Positions 23,583 to 30,211 of a stretch of 30,211 bases of DNA are shown here, piece by piece. A program made the translations under genes and the position numbers. Position 1 is the stretch's first letter. Each line of letters opens with the position of its first letter. The notes beneath the pieces are model-generated. The model was given only the letters and a program-made list of their open reading frames with translations, did not search any database and was not told the origin of the DNA. Source of the DNA: CAHJXF01 sp964657795. Lineage in GTDB: Bacteria; Pseudomonadota; Gammaproteobacteria; Burkholderiales; Burkholderiaceae_D. The stretch covers positions 1-30,211 of the forward strand of contig CAZZWS010000015.1 of NCBI GenBank assembly GCA_964657795.1. The letters are read 5' to 3'.

Positions 23583-24434
23583 TTACAGCTTGAACACGCG
23601 CAACGCGTTGTCGCGCATCACCGACCGCATCGCGTCGGGCCTGAGCTCGTGCGCCGTCATCTCGGCGACCGCGCGCTCGGGGTCGATCACCGGCCAGTCG
23701 GTGCCGAACAGCACCTTCTGCGAGCCGTAGCTGTCCATGTAGTGGACCAGCGCAGGCGACAGGTATTTGGGCGCGTACGCGTCGATGCCGAGGTACACGT
23801 TCTCGTGCTTCCAGGCCATCGCGATCATCTCGTCGGTCCAGGGCACGCCGACGTGGATGCCGATCAGCCGCAGTTCGGGGAAGTCGATCGCGATCTGGTC
23901 GAGCAGGATCGGTCGCGCGACGCTCGGCAGCCGCACGTCCTTCTGGTAGATCAGGTTCTGCCCGACCTGCATCATGATCGGCACGTCGAGCTCGCAGCAC
24001 TTCGCGTAGTACGGGTAGTAGAGCGCCTCGTTCGGCGCGAGCTTGAACCAATGCGGATAGACGTGCGCTCCGACGAAGCCCATCTCCCTGACCGCGTGCT
24101 CGAGGTCGCGCAGGCCCTGCATGCCGCGATGGATGTCGACGCCGGCCAGGCCGCTGAAGCGCTCGGGATACTTCTCGCACCAGTGCGCGACTTTGGCGTA
24201 CGGGATCTCGAACGAGCCCTTCATCGCGAGGTCGCCGGCGCGGACCGCGATCAGCAGCGAGCGTTCGATGCCGGCGCGGTCCATCTTGCGCAGGTAGTCC
24301 TCGATCGAGACGCCGGTCTTGAAATGGTCCGGCATGCGGACCTGGCTCGTGAAACTTGCGTCGAAGCCGGTCTGGCCCGCTTGCACTTCCTCGGGCGTGA
24401 ACAGGTTGACGACGATGTCGATGTGTCCTTGCAT
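23583..24434 (-). CDS. Amidohydrolase-2 family protein (ACMSD/LigI-like) with reduced metal site
   Basis: Protein of 283 residues, TIM-barrel type. Family blocks: DYLRKMDRAGIERSLLIAV, FSGLAGVDIHRGMQGLRDLEHAVREMGFVGAHVYPHW, CCELDVPIMMQVGQN, PELRLIGIHVGVPWTDEMI and KVLFGTDWPVIDPERAVAEM. Of the metal ligands in ACMSD-type decarboxylases, only the later His (His194, IHVGVPW) and Asp (Asp246, GTDWP) are seen. The first HxH is missing (the N-terminus reads GHIDIVVN, that is His-x-Asp), and the His on the middle strand is a Gln (MMQVGQN, Gln156). The family includes decarboxylases and metal-free lactonases such as LigI; a metal-poor hydrolase is more likely than a Zn decarboxylase (inference). It is divergent from the tandem hydrolase. 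Confidence 0.85.
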   Translation of the reverse strand: MQGHIDIVVNLFTPEEVQAGQTGFDASFTSQVRMPDHFKTGVSIEDYLRKMDRAGIERSLLIAVRAGDLAMKGSFEIPYAKVAHWCEKYPERFSGLAGVDIHRGMQGLRDLEHAVREMGFVGAHVYPHWFKLAPNEALYYPYYAKCCELDVPIMMQVGQNLIYQKDVRLPSVARPILLDQIAIDFPELRLIGIHVGVPWTDEMIAMAWKHENVYLGIDAYAPKYLSPALVHYMDSYGSQKVLFGTDWPVIDPERAVAEMTAHELRPDAMRSVMRDNALRVFKL

Positions 24435-24470
24435 GTCCGCATGCTGAGCGAGAACTGGTCGCAGGGCGGT

Positions 24471-24498
24471 CGCGGGTCGGCGCTTTATCCGACCCGCG
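24471..24498. promoter_or_regulatory. Perfect 10-bp inverted repeat in a divergent promoter region
   Basis: CGCGGGTCGG, spacer CGCTTTAT, CCGACCCGCG. It lies between the divergent amidohydrolase (start 24434) and tandem hydrolase (start 24609) genes, in the only place where both promoters can be. It could be an operator for a regulator outside the window, or a hairpin at the start of an mRNA. No T-run follows, so a terminator is unlikely. Confidence 0.45.
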
Positions 24499-24608
24499 GA
24501 GATTGCCCGGCGACCGACGCAGGCGGTGTCCGCGTCATCATACCATCCGTCGCCCGATCACCGAACCACGGCGCGACGCCACAACGCGTGCCGCCCGATG
24601 ATGCAGCC

Positions 24609-26186
24609 ATGACGACCGCCTCCCTCACCAGCCGCTACATCCAGGTCGACGGGCGCACCGTCCACTACCGGCACAAGGGTCATGGCGAACCGGTCGTGTT
24701 GCTCCATGCGTCGCCGCGTTCGTCGCTGGCGATGTTGCCGCTGATCCAGTCCGCCCCCGACGGCATGGCGCTGTTCGCGATCGACCTGCCGGGCTTCGGG
24801 CGCTCGCTGCCGCTGTCCGCGACGGAGTCGATCGCATCCTCCATCGAGCCTTTCGCGGATGCGCTCGCGGCCACGCTCACCGCGCTCGGGCTGCCGCGGG
24901 TCCGTCTCTACGGCACGCACACCGGCGCAGCGGTCGCCGTGGCGCTCGCCGTGCGCCATCCGCAGCGGGTCGAGCGGCTCGTGCTCGACGGTCTCGGCGT
25001 GTTCACCGCGACCCGGGAGATTGACCTGGCGCACGACGTCGACGCCTACCTGCCGGTGCTGGAGCCCGACGCCGACGGCCTGCACATGACGTGGTCCTGG
25101 AACCGCATGCGCGATCAGGCGCTGTTCTTTCCGTGGAACGCGCGGCGTAGCGACGCGCGCATGTGGCGGCCTCTGCCGTCGCCCGACGCGCTGCAGGCCG
25201 CGACGCTCGATCTGCTGGTCGCGAGCGACTACCGCTCGGCCTACGCGGCCGCCCTGCGCACCGATGGCGGGGCCTGGGTCGCGCGACTGCGCGTGACGAC
25301 GCGGGTCGGCGCGCGCGCCAACGACGTGCTGCGGACCCATCTCGAGCAACTCGGGCCGGTCCCGGCGTGCGTGACGGTGGCGCCGTTCGCCAACGACACC
25401 GCGGGCTGGGCTCCGCAGGTCTGGACGGCGCTGCAGGGCGGCGCGGCGCTCGCGCCGGCGCCGCCGGCCACCGACGAGCGCTGGTCGGGGTCGACGCTGA
25501 CCGATCGCCATCGCGGATCCGCGGGCGCGCGGCTGCACTGGCGCGGTTGTCGCGAGGGCGCGGGGCGGCCGCTGATCGTCCTGCACGACTCGCCGGGCAG
25601 CGCCCGCGTGCTCGACGCCCGGCTCGCGCCGCTGCTCGGCGAGCGGCCGGTGTTCGCGTGCGATCTGCCCGGTCACGGCGAGTCCGACAGCGCGCCGGGG
25701 AGCGACGTGATGGCGCTGCTCGACGCCCTTCAGGACGGCCTCGAGCGACTGGACCTGGCGGACGCCGAACTGAGCGGCGTCGGCGCGGGGAGCTGGCTCG
25801 CCCACTGGCTCGCGCTGCGCCGGCCGGAGCGCTGGTCGACCGCCTCGCCGCTCGCGCATCGCGGTCCGATGCCGGCGCCGCGGCATGCGGCGACCCGAGC
25901 CGATGGTGGCCACCTCAATCAGGCGTGGCTCGACGCGCGCGACGCCGTGATCCTCGGTCCGTGGTGGCGGCGCGATCCGCGCGACTGTCACGACTTCGGC
26001 GACACGCTCGACCTGCGGGCCATCCAGCGCGCGGCGGTCGAGCGCCTGTTCGAGTCGCCGCAGGCCGCCGACCTGCGTCAGTCCATCGCGGACAAGGCGG
26101 TGGATTGCGGTCGCGGACTCACTTCGCCCAGCGCTTCTCGAAGTCCCACACCTCTTCGAAGCCGATCAATCGGCAGAACTGCATGA
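24609..26186 (+). CDS. Tandem alpha/beta-hydrolase-fold protein without serine nucleophiles
   Basis: Protein of 525 residues made of two alpha/beta-hydrolase units. Unit 1 (about 10-275): VVLLHASPRSS (oxyanion region), FAIDLPGFGRS, and an elbow RLYGTHTGAAVAV, with His104 where the nucleophile Ser of GxSxG belongs. Unit 2 (about 305-520): LIVLHDSPGSARVL, VFACDLPGHGESD, and an elbow LSGVGAGSWLAHWL, with Gly392 at that place. Known family members hydrolyse esters, lactones or C-C bonds, or dehalogenate; here a serine mechanism seems excluded. ATG 24609 is chosen because family sequence starts directly after it; earlier codons in the frame are antisense to the amidohydrolase. The last 68 bases overlap the convergent lyase gene, and the final 25 residues look like antisense translation. 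Confidence 0.82.
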   Translation: MTTASLTSRYIQVDGRTVHYRHKGHGEPVVLLHASPRSSLAMLPLIQSAPDGMALFAIDLPGFGRSLPLSATESIASSIEPFADALAATLTALGLPRVRLYGTHTGAAVAVALAVRHPQRVERLVLDGLGVFTATREIDLAHDVDAYLPVLEPDADGLHMTWSWNRMRDQALFFPWNARRSDARMWRPLPSPDALQAATLDLLVASDYRSAYAAALRTDGGAWVARLRVTTRVGARANDVLRTHLEQLGPVPACVTVAPFANDTAGWAPQVWTALQGGAALAPAPPATDERWSGSTLTDRHRGSAGARLHWRGCREGAGRPLIVLHDSPGSARVLDARLAPLLGERPVFACDLPGHGESDSAPGSDVMALLDALQDGLERLDLADAELSGVGAGSWLAHWLALRRPERWSTASPLAHRGPMPAPRHAATRADGGHLNQAWLDARDAVILGPWWRRDPRDCHDFGDTLDLRAIQRAAVERLFESPQAADLRQSIADKAVDCGRGLTSPSASRSPTPLRSRSIGRTA

Positions 26187-26982
26187 AGTCGAACATCGGG
26201 ATGTCCGGACTCTGGCTCAGGCCCTGGTCCTTCAGCAGGCGCAGCGCCCGCTCCATCGCGGCGGCGGCGACCAGGCTCGTCATCGACGGATAGATCGCGA
26301 ACGCGTAGCCGATCTCGGCGAGCACCTTCGCGCTCAGGATCGGCGTCTTGCCGCCGTCGGCCATGTTGGCCAACATGGGCTTGTCGAACGCCTCGCACGC
26401 GCGGCGCATCTCGTCCTCGGACTGCGGCGCCTCGAAGAACAGCACGTCGGCGCCGGCCCGGTCGTAGGCCTCGAGGCGCTTCAGCGCCGCGTCGACGCCG
26501 TCGCCGGCGCGCGCGTCGGTGCGCGCGATGATCAGGAAGTTGTCCTTGTCCTCGCGCGCCTCGCAGGCGACCCTGATCTTGTCGACCATGTCCTCGGTCG
26601 GCACGCAGCGCTTGTACGGCGTGTGCCCGCACTTCTTCGGGAACTCCTGGTCCTCGAGCTGGATCGCCGTGACGCCGGCTGCCTCGTAGCCGCGCACCGT
26701 GTGCTGCACGTTGAGCAGGCCGCCGTAGCCGGTGTCGCCGTCCGCGATCACGGCGGCCTTGCTCGACCGGACCAACGTCGCCATGCGGTCGACCATCTCG
26801 GTGTAGCTGGCGAGGCCGGCGTCGGGCAGGCCGAGGCTGGACGCCGTCAGCCAGTAGCCGGTGCCGTAGACGATCGGGAAGCCGACGTGGTCGACCATCG
26901 CCGCCGCGATCATGTCCTGCGCGCCGGGGACGACGAAGAACTCGCCGGATGCGAGTTTGTTCTTGAAGACCGGATCGGCCAT
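26119..26982 (-). CDS. Isocitrate-lyase/PEP-mutase family lyase (methylisocitrate / dimethylmalate lyase-like)
   Basis: Protein of 287 residues, typical for this TIM-barrel family. Signs: VVPGAQDMIAAAMVDHVGFPIVYGTGYW, the Mg-binding ADGDTGYGG (80-88), the gate loop with catalytic Cys118 in EDQEFPKKCGH, IIARTDARAGDGVDAALKRLEAY, GADVLFFEAP and NMADGGKTP. The KKCGH cysteine marks C-C lyases (2-methylisocitrate lyase, 2,3-dimethylmalate lyase, oxaloacetase relatives) and argues against phosphonate mutases. Its ATG shares a base with the LeuD-like stop (TGATG). A lyase coupled to an aconitase-type hydratase fits hydration of a substituted maleate followed by cleavage to pyruvate plus a short acid, as known for dimethylmaleate in nicotinate fermentation. 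Assignment of substrate is inference. Confidence 0.9.
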   Translation of the reverse strand: MADPVFKNKLASGEFFVVPGAQDMIAAAMVDHVGFPIVYGTGYWLTASSLGLPDAGLASYTEMVDRMATLVRSSKAAVIADGDTGYGGLLNVQHTVRGYEAAGVTAIQLEDQEFPKKCGHTPYKRCVPTEDMVDKIRVACEAREDKDNFLIIARTDARAGDGVDAALKRLEAYDRAGADVLFFEAPQSEDEMRRACEAFDKPMLANMADGGKTPILSAKVLAEIGYAFAIYPSMTSLVAAAAMERALRLLKDQGLSQSPDIPMFDFMQFCRLIGFEEVWDFEKRWAK

Positions 26983-27611
26983 CAGGGTTCCTCGTTGGTG
27001 GACGTCGCGAACAGCCACGGCATCCGTTGTCTTTGTCCGCGTTCGAACGCGGCGATGTGGACCGCCTCGTCCTGGAGGATGCGATCGATCTCGTCGATGC
27101 CGCGCAGCAACGCGTCGCGGGCGGCAGCGGGAAAAGCGAAGTCGATCGTGTGCAGGTCGTAACGCAACGTGCGTGTCGTCAGATCGACGGTGATCGTGCC
27201 GGCCGCCTCCGCGCAACGCATCAGCGCCGCGTGATCGTCGCCACCGACCCGCACCGGCAGCATGCCGTTGCGCTGGCAGTTGGCTTCGAAGATGTCGCCG
27301 AAGCCCGGTCCGATCAGGCAGCGGATGCCGAGGTCCGCCAGCGCCCACGGCGCCTGCTCGCGACTCGAGCCGCAGCCGAAGTTGGGACCGGTCACGAGGA
27401 TGCGGGCGCCGTTCCAGCGCGGCTGGTCGAGCACGAAGGCCGCCGCGCCCTCGTTCCCTTCAGATGGAACGCGCTTGTCGTGGAAAGCGTAGCGACCGAG
27501 GCCCTTCTTCTGGGTCAGGGTGAGGAAACGCGCCGGAAAGATGATGTCGGTGTCGATGTCCGCGTCGGGCAGCGGCGCGGCGATCGACGTCAGCGTGGTG
27601 AAGGCTTCCAT
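26982..27611 (-). CDS. leuD: LeuD-like isomerase/hydratase small subunit
   Basis: Protein of 209 residues, the normal size for 3-isopropylmalate dehydratase small subunits. It starts MEAFTTLTSIAAPLPDADIDTDIIFPARFLTLTQ, and has the swivel-domain block ILVTGPNFGCGSSREQAPWALADLGIRCLIGPGFGDIFEANCQRNGMLPV, which contains the serine and arginine that bind substrate carboxylates. ATG 27611 follows the LeuC-like stop after one base. No leuA or leuB is near, and the next gene is a lyase, so the pair may be a citraconate, maleate or dimethylmaleate hydratase rather than the leucine enzyme. The symbol denotes family only. Confidence 0.88.
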   Translation of the reverse strand: MEAFTTLTSIAAPLPDADIDTDIIFPARFLTLTQKKGLGRYAFHDKRVPSEGNEGAAAFVLDQPRWNGARILVTGPNFGCGSSREQAPWALADLGIRCLIGPGFGDIFEANCQRNGMLPVRVGGDDHAALMRCAEAAGTITVDLTTRTLRYDLHTIDFAFPAAARDALLRGIDEIDRILQDEAVHIAAFERGQRQRMPWLFATSTNEEP

Positions 27612-27612
27612 G

Positions 27613-29019
27613 TCAACGGGGCGCGAACGCGCGCGGGTCCGCGAGATGGCCGGCGACGGCGCTCGCGGCGGCGGTGGCCGGACTGACCAGATGCGTGCGC
27701 GCACCCACGCCTTGCCGTCCCTCGAAATTCCGGTTCGACGTGGACGCGCAGCGCGTGCCGGGCGCGAGCCGATCGTCGTTCATCGCGACGCACAGCGAGC
27801 AGCCGGCGTCGCGCCACTCGAAGCCCGCGTCGATGAAGACGCGATCGAGTCCCTCGTCCTCGGCCTGGCGCTTGACCTGTGCCGAGCCGGGCACCGCGAG
27901 CGCGTTGACGTGGGCCGCCTTGCGACGACCGCGCAGCACGTCGGCCGCGGCGCGCAGGTCGTCGAGACGGCCGTTGGTGCACGAGCCGATGAACACCTGG
28001 TCGATGCGGGCGTCCTGCAATGCGCTGCCGGGCGCGAGGCCGATGTAGTCCAGCGCGCGGCCCACCTTCCGGCGTGCGGCGTCGTCGACCTGCAGGTCAG
28101 GATCGGGAACCCGACTGTCGATGGCCAGGACCTGGTCGGGGCTCGTGCCCCACGTGACCTGCGGCGCGAGCGTCGCGGCGTCCACGTGCAGCGTGCGATC
28201 GAACACGGCGTCGCGGTCGCTCGGCAGCGTTCGCCAGTAGTCGAGCGCGTGCATCCAGTCGCGGCCGACCGGCGCCATTGGTCGGCCTTCGAGCCACGCA
28301 TAGGTCACGTCGTCGGGCGCGACGAGACCGGTGCGCGAGCCGGCTTCGATGGTCATGTTGCAGAGGGTCATGCGACCGGCCATGTCGAGCGACGTGACCA
28401 GGCTGCCGGCGTATTCGATCGCGTAACCGACCGCGCCCGACGCGCCGAGGCGGCCGATGACGTGCAGGATCACGTCCTTGGCCGCGACCTGCGGTGCGAG
28501 GACGCCGTAGATGCGGACCAGCAGGTCGCGGGCGCGCGACTGGCGCAGCGTCTGGGTCGCGAGCACGCACTCGATCTCGGTGGCGCCGATGCCGAACGCG
28601 AGAGCGCCGAACGCGCCGTGGGTCGACGTGTGCGAATCGCCGCACACCATCGTGATGCCCGGCAGCGTGAAGCCCTGCTCGGGTCCGATGACGTGGACGA
28701 TGCCGTGACGCTGGTCCCGCAGCGGAATGTGTTCGAGCCTGAAGACGCGGCTGTTCTCCGTCAGCAGGTCGACCTGCGCGCGCGCCTGCGGGTCGGCGAT
28801 GGGCCGCTCGCGGAAGTGCGTCGGCACCGAATGATCGGCCACCGCGAGCTGCGTCTCGGGGCGTGCCACGGGCAGGCCGCGGTCGTGCAATCCTTCGAAG
28901 CCTTGCGGGCTGCTGACTTCGTGCAGCAGTTGCCGGTCGATGTACAGCAACGCCGACCCGTCGCCGTACTCGGTCACGACGTGGCTGTTCCACAGCTTGC
29001 GGTAGAGGGTTTCGCTCAT
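27613..29019 (-). CDS. leuC: LeuC-like aconitase-family large subunit
   Basis: Protein of 468 residues, matching bacterial LeuC. It reads TLYRKLWNSHVVTEYGDGSALLYIDRQLLHEVSSPQGFEGL, GITMVCGDSHTSTHGAFGALAFGIG, and MTIEAGSRTGLVAPDD. The [4Fe-4S] cysteines are all present: one in the VCGDSHTS region or the CTNGR block (IGSCTNGRLDDLR), and two in DAGCSLCVAMN. It catalyses stereospecific hydration/dehydration of a 2-substituted malate-type acid. First gene of the leuC-leuD-lyase operon; the intergenic region to the divergent cysteine hydrolase is 146 bases. Sequence alone does not separate isopropylmalate isomerase from citraconate/maleate hydratases; gene context favours the latter. The symbol denotes family only. 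Confidence 0.9.
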   Translation of the reverse strand: MSETLYRKLWNSHVVTEYGDGSALLYIDRQLLHEVSSPQGFEGLHDRGLPVARPETQLAVADHSVPTHFRERPIADPQARAQVDLLTENSRVFRLEHIPLRDQRHGIVHVIGPEQGFTLPGITMVCGDSHTSTHGAFGALAFGIGATEIECVLATQTLRQSRARDLLVRIYGVLAPQVAAKDVILHVIGRLGASGAVGYAIEYAGSLVTSLDMAGRMTLCNMTIEAGSRTGLVAPDDVTYAWLEGRPMAPVGRDWMHALDYWRTLPSDRDAVFDRTLHVDAATLAPQVTWGTSPDQVLAIDSRVPDPDLQVDDAARRKVGRALDYIGLAPGSALQDARIDQVFIGSCTNGRLDDLRAAADVLRGRRKAAHVNALAVPGSAQVKRQAEDEGLDRVFIDAGFEWRDAGCSLCVAMNDDRLAPGTRCASTSNRNFEGRQGVGARTHLVSPATAAASAVAGHLADPRAFAPR

Positions 29020-29165
29020 GGTCCCGGACGTTAGCGGAAGACGGGGTCGTCGGCCAGCGCCGGTTGACGGCTATCCGAACTGCGGATGCATCGTCGTGCG
29101 GCCTTCGCCATCGGTCCGCGAGCAAGCATCATGCGTCCTGCGACATCACTTCATGGACCTTCGAG
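29020..29165. promoter_or_regulatory. Divergent promoter region of the leuCD operon and the cysteine hydrolase
   Basis: It contains an interrupted dyad at 29073-29087, ATCCG-AACTG-CGGAT, which also satisfies the T-N11-A rule of LysR-type binding sites. No LysR gene is in the window, so this is only a hint. No strong -35/-10 pair was found. Confidence 0.35.
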
Positions 29166-29834
29166 ATGACCGACAAGCTTGTACCCCCGACCGCCGACGC
29201 CACCCTGGAGTCCGATTACGAACGGGCCGGGTTCGCCGGACACCTGCTGTTCGGCAAGCGCCCGGCGCTGCTGATCGTCGACGTCGTGCAGGCCTACCTC
29301 GATCCGGCCAGCCCGTTGTACGCCGTGCCGTTCGTGGATGCGCTGGCGAGCAACGTCAGGCTCGTCGCCGCCGCGCGCGCTGCCGGCATGCCGGTCGTTT
29401 TCACGTCGGTCGCCTATCGCGCGGCCGGCCTCGACGGCGGGCTGTTCTTTCGCAAGGTGCCCGCCCTGCGCGCCTTCCTGCCGGGCTCGCCGCTCGCGGC
29501 CTTCCCGCCCGCGCTGCAACCGCGCGACGACGAAGCCGTGGTCGTCAAGCAGTACGCGTCGGCGTTCTTCGGCACGTCGCTCGCGGCCATGCTGACCGCG
29601 ACCGGTATCGACACGCTGTTGATCACGGGTTTCTCAACCTCAGGCTGTGTGCGAGCCACGACGCTCGACGCGATGCAGAACGGCTTCGTCCCGTACGTCG
29701 TCCGCGAGGCCTGCGGCGATCGCGACAGCCGGCCGCACGACGCCAACCTGTTCGATCTGCAGGCCAAGTACGCCGAGGTGGTCGACGAGGCGAGGGCCAT
29801 CGCGCTGATCGAGGGCTCGACGCAAAATCGTTGA
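29166..29834 (+). CDS. Isochorismatase-family cysteine hydrolase (maleamate / N-carbamoylsarcosine amidase-like)
   Basis: Protein of 222 residues with the complete Asp-Lys-Cys triad: Asp39 in LLIVDVVQAY, Lys128 in VVVKQYASAFFGT and Cys161 in STSGCVRATTLDAM. A short extension (ESDYERAGFAGHLLFGKRPA) before the first strand is typical of N-carbamoylsarcosine amidase and maleamate amidohydrolase (NicF) relatives. These enzymes hydrolyse a linear amide, releasing ammonia. Maleamate amidase activity would produce maleate, which an aconitase-type hydratase such as the divergent LeuCD pair could hydrate. ATG 29166 is chosen since family sequence starts soon after; an earlier in-frame ATG at 29064 adds 34 residues that look random. 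It ends 4 bases before the convergent amidase stop. Confidence 0.88.
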   Translation: MTDKLVPPTADATLESDYERAGFAGHLLFGKRPALLIVDVVQAYLDPASPLYAVPFVDALASNVRLVAAARAAGMPVVFTSVAYRAAGLDGGLFFRKVPALRAFLPGSPLAAFPPALQPRDDEAVVVKQYASAFFGTSLAAMLTATGIDTLLITGFSTSGCVRATTLDAMQNGFVPYVVREACGDRDSRPHDANLFDLQAKYAEVVDEARAIALIEGSTQNR

Positions 29835-29838
29835 CTTG

Positions 29839-30211
29839 TCAACGAAGCAGGGTATCCATCGCCTCGGCCACCGCCAGCACGCGACGGTCCGCGAAGCGCG
29901 GGCCGGTCAGCGTCAGGCCGACCGGCATGCCGCTCTCGTCTTCCCAGCCCGGCACGTTGACGCACGGCGTGTGCAGCAGCGTCCACAGCCCGTTGAAGAT
30001 CAGGTCGCCGGTCTGCGCCAGGCCGGCCGGCGCGGAGCCGACGGTGCTCGGCGTGAGCACCGCGTCGAAGGGCGCTGCGAGCGCGTCGAACTCGGCGCGA
30101 CAGCGCGCCGCCTGATCGTGGGCCGCGAGCAACGCCTGCGGCGTCGTGCCGTCGGTGTTGAGCACCTGGTCGCGCAGGCTCGCTTCGAGCTGGCCGGGAA
30201 AGAGACGATGC
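29839..30211 (-). CDS. Amidase (amidase-signature family), C-terminal part only
   Basis: The frame is open to the right edge and the start lies outside the window; 123 residues are visible (RLFPGQLEASLRDQ... to TLLR). The visible part has the C-terminal pattern of amidase-signature enzymes: FDAVLTPSTVGSAPAGL, NGLWTLLHTPCVNVPGWEDESGMPVGLTLTGPRFADRRVLAVAEAM. The catalytic Ser-Ser-Lys centre would lie in the missing part. Such enzymes hydrolyse amides, and this one sits next to a second amide hydrolase and near HyuAB, which fits a nitrogen-heterocycle or amide degradation theme. Confidence 0.85.
   Translation of the reverse strand, partial: HRLFPGQLEASLRDQVLNTDGTTPQALLAAHDQAARCRAEFDALAAPFDAVLTPSTVGSAPAGLAQTGDLIFNGLWTLLHTPCVNVPGWEDESGMPVGLTLTGPRFADRRVLAVAEAMDTLLR

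Noticed and set aside
26119..26982. Carboxyphosphonoenolpyruvate mutase or other phosphonate-forming role
   Set aside because: The KKCGH cysteine signature of C-C lyases is present and no phosphonate genes are nearby.
29073..29087. T-N11-A dyad as a LysR box
   Set aside because: Five-base arms only and no LysR-type regulator in the window; not strong enough for a separate call.
1..30211. CRISPR arrays, tRNA or rRNA genes, insertion sequences
   Set aside because: No regularly spaced repeats, no cloverleaf-like segments and no transposase reading frames or terminal repeats were seen.

Overview
The window is high-GC DNA, about two-thirds G+C by eye. A TonB-dependent outer-membrane receptor shows a Gram-negative proteobacterium. 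The style of the genes (Rieske oxygenase, CaiB and acyl-CoA dehydrogenase families, NCS1 permease, tannase remnant, REP-like repeat) suits an environmental gamma- or betaproteobacterium, but I cannot name a genus. Two runs of ten N (8656-8665 and 23054-23063) show a draft assembly; both fall inside genes.

Layout. 1-1340 (minus): two overlapping genes, a protein with an NNPGN motif and a secreted partner that runs off the window; they look like an effector/partner pair and are unlike the rest. 1341-1710: mostly empty, with a possible orphan C-terminal fragment. 1711-8957 (minus): a tightly packed catabolic operon of glutathione S-transferase, acyl-CoA dehydrogenase, CaiB-type CoA-transferase, MaoC/mesaconyl-CoA-hydratase-like protein, a wrecked beta-keto-acid cleavage enzyme, Rieske oxygenase alpha and beta subunits, and a gentisate 1,2-dioxygenase-like bicupin. 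9191-12885 (minus): a TonB receptor with its terminator, preceded by an IclR regulator. 13210-13826 (plus): a frameshifted 3' remnant of a tannase/feruloyl esterase. 13784-18566 (minus): HyuA, HyuB and an enoyl-CoA hydratase-like protein, coupled by overlapping stops and starts; divergent from an NCS1 permease and a tiny membrane protein (18787-20495). 20492-24434 (minus): acyl-CoA ligase, REP-like repeat, MFS transporter (crossed by a gap), amidohydrolase-2 protein. 24609-26186 (plus): a tandem alpha/beta hydrolase with no serine at either nucleophile elbow. 26119-29019 (minus): LeuC-like, LeuD-like and isocitrate-lyase/PEP-mutase-family lyase in one operon. 29166-29834 (plus): a cysteine hydrolase of the isochorismatase/maleamate-amidase type, and at the right edge (minus) the C-terminus of an amidase.

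How it may work together (inference). The window reads as an accessory catabolic region. A Rieske oxygenase plus gentisate-type dioxygenase can open an aromatic ring, and alkylated gentisates would yield maleate- or citraconate-type acids. Separately, an NCS1 permease, HyuAB, a maleamate-amidase-like hydrolase and an amidase could import and open a cyclic imide or lactam. A LeuCD-like hydratase coupled to a methylisocitrate/dimethylmalate-lyase-like enzyme, with no leuA or leuB nearby, would suit hydration and cleavage of a substituted maleate. The idea that both branches meet at a (methyl)maleate pool is a hypothesis, not something the sequence proves.
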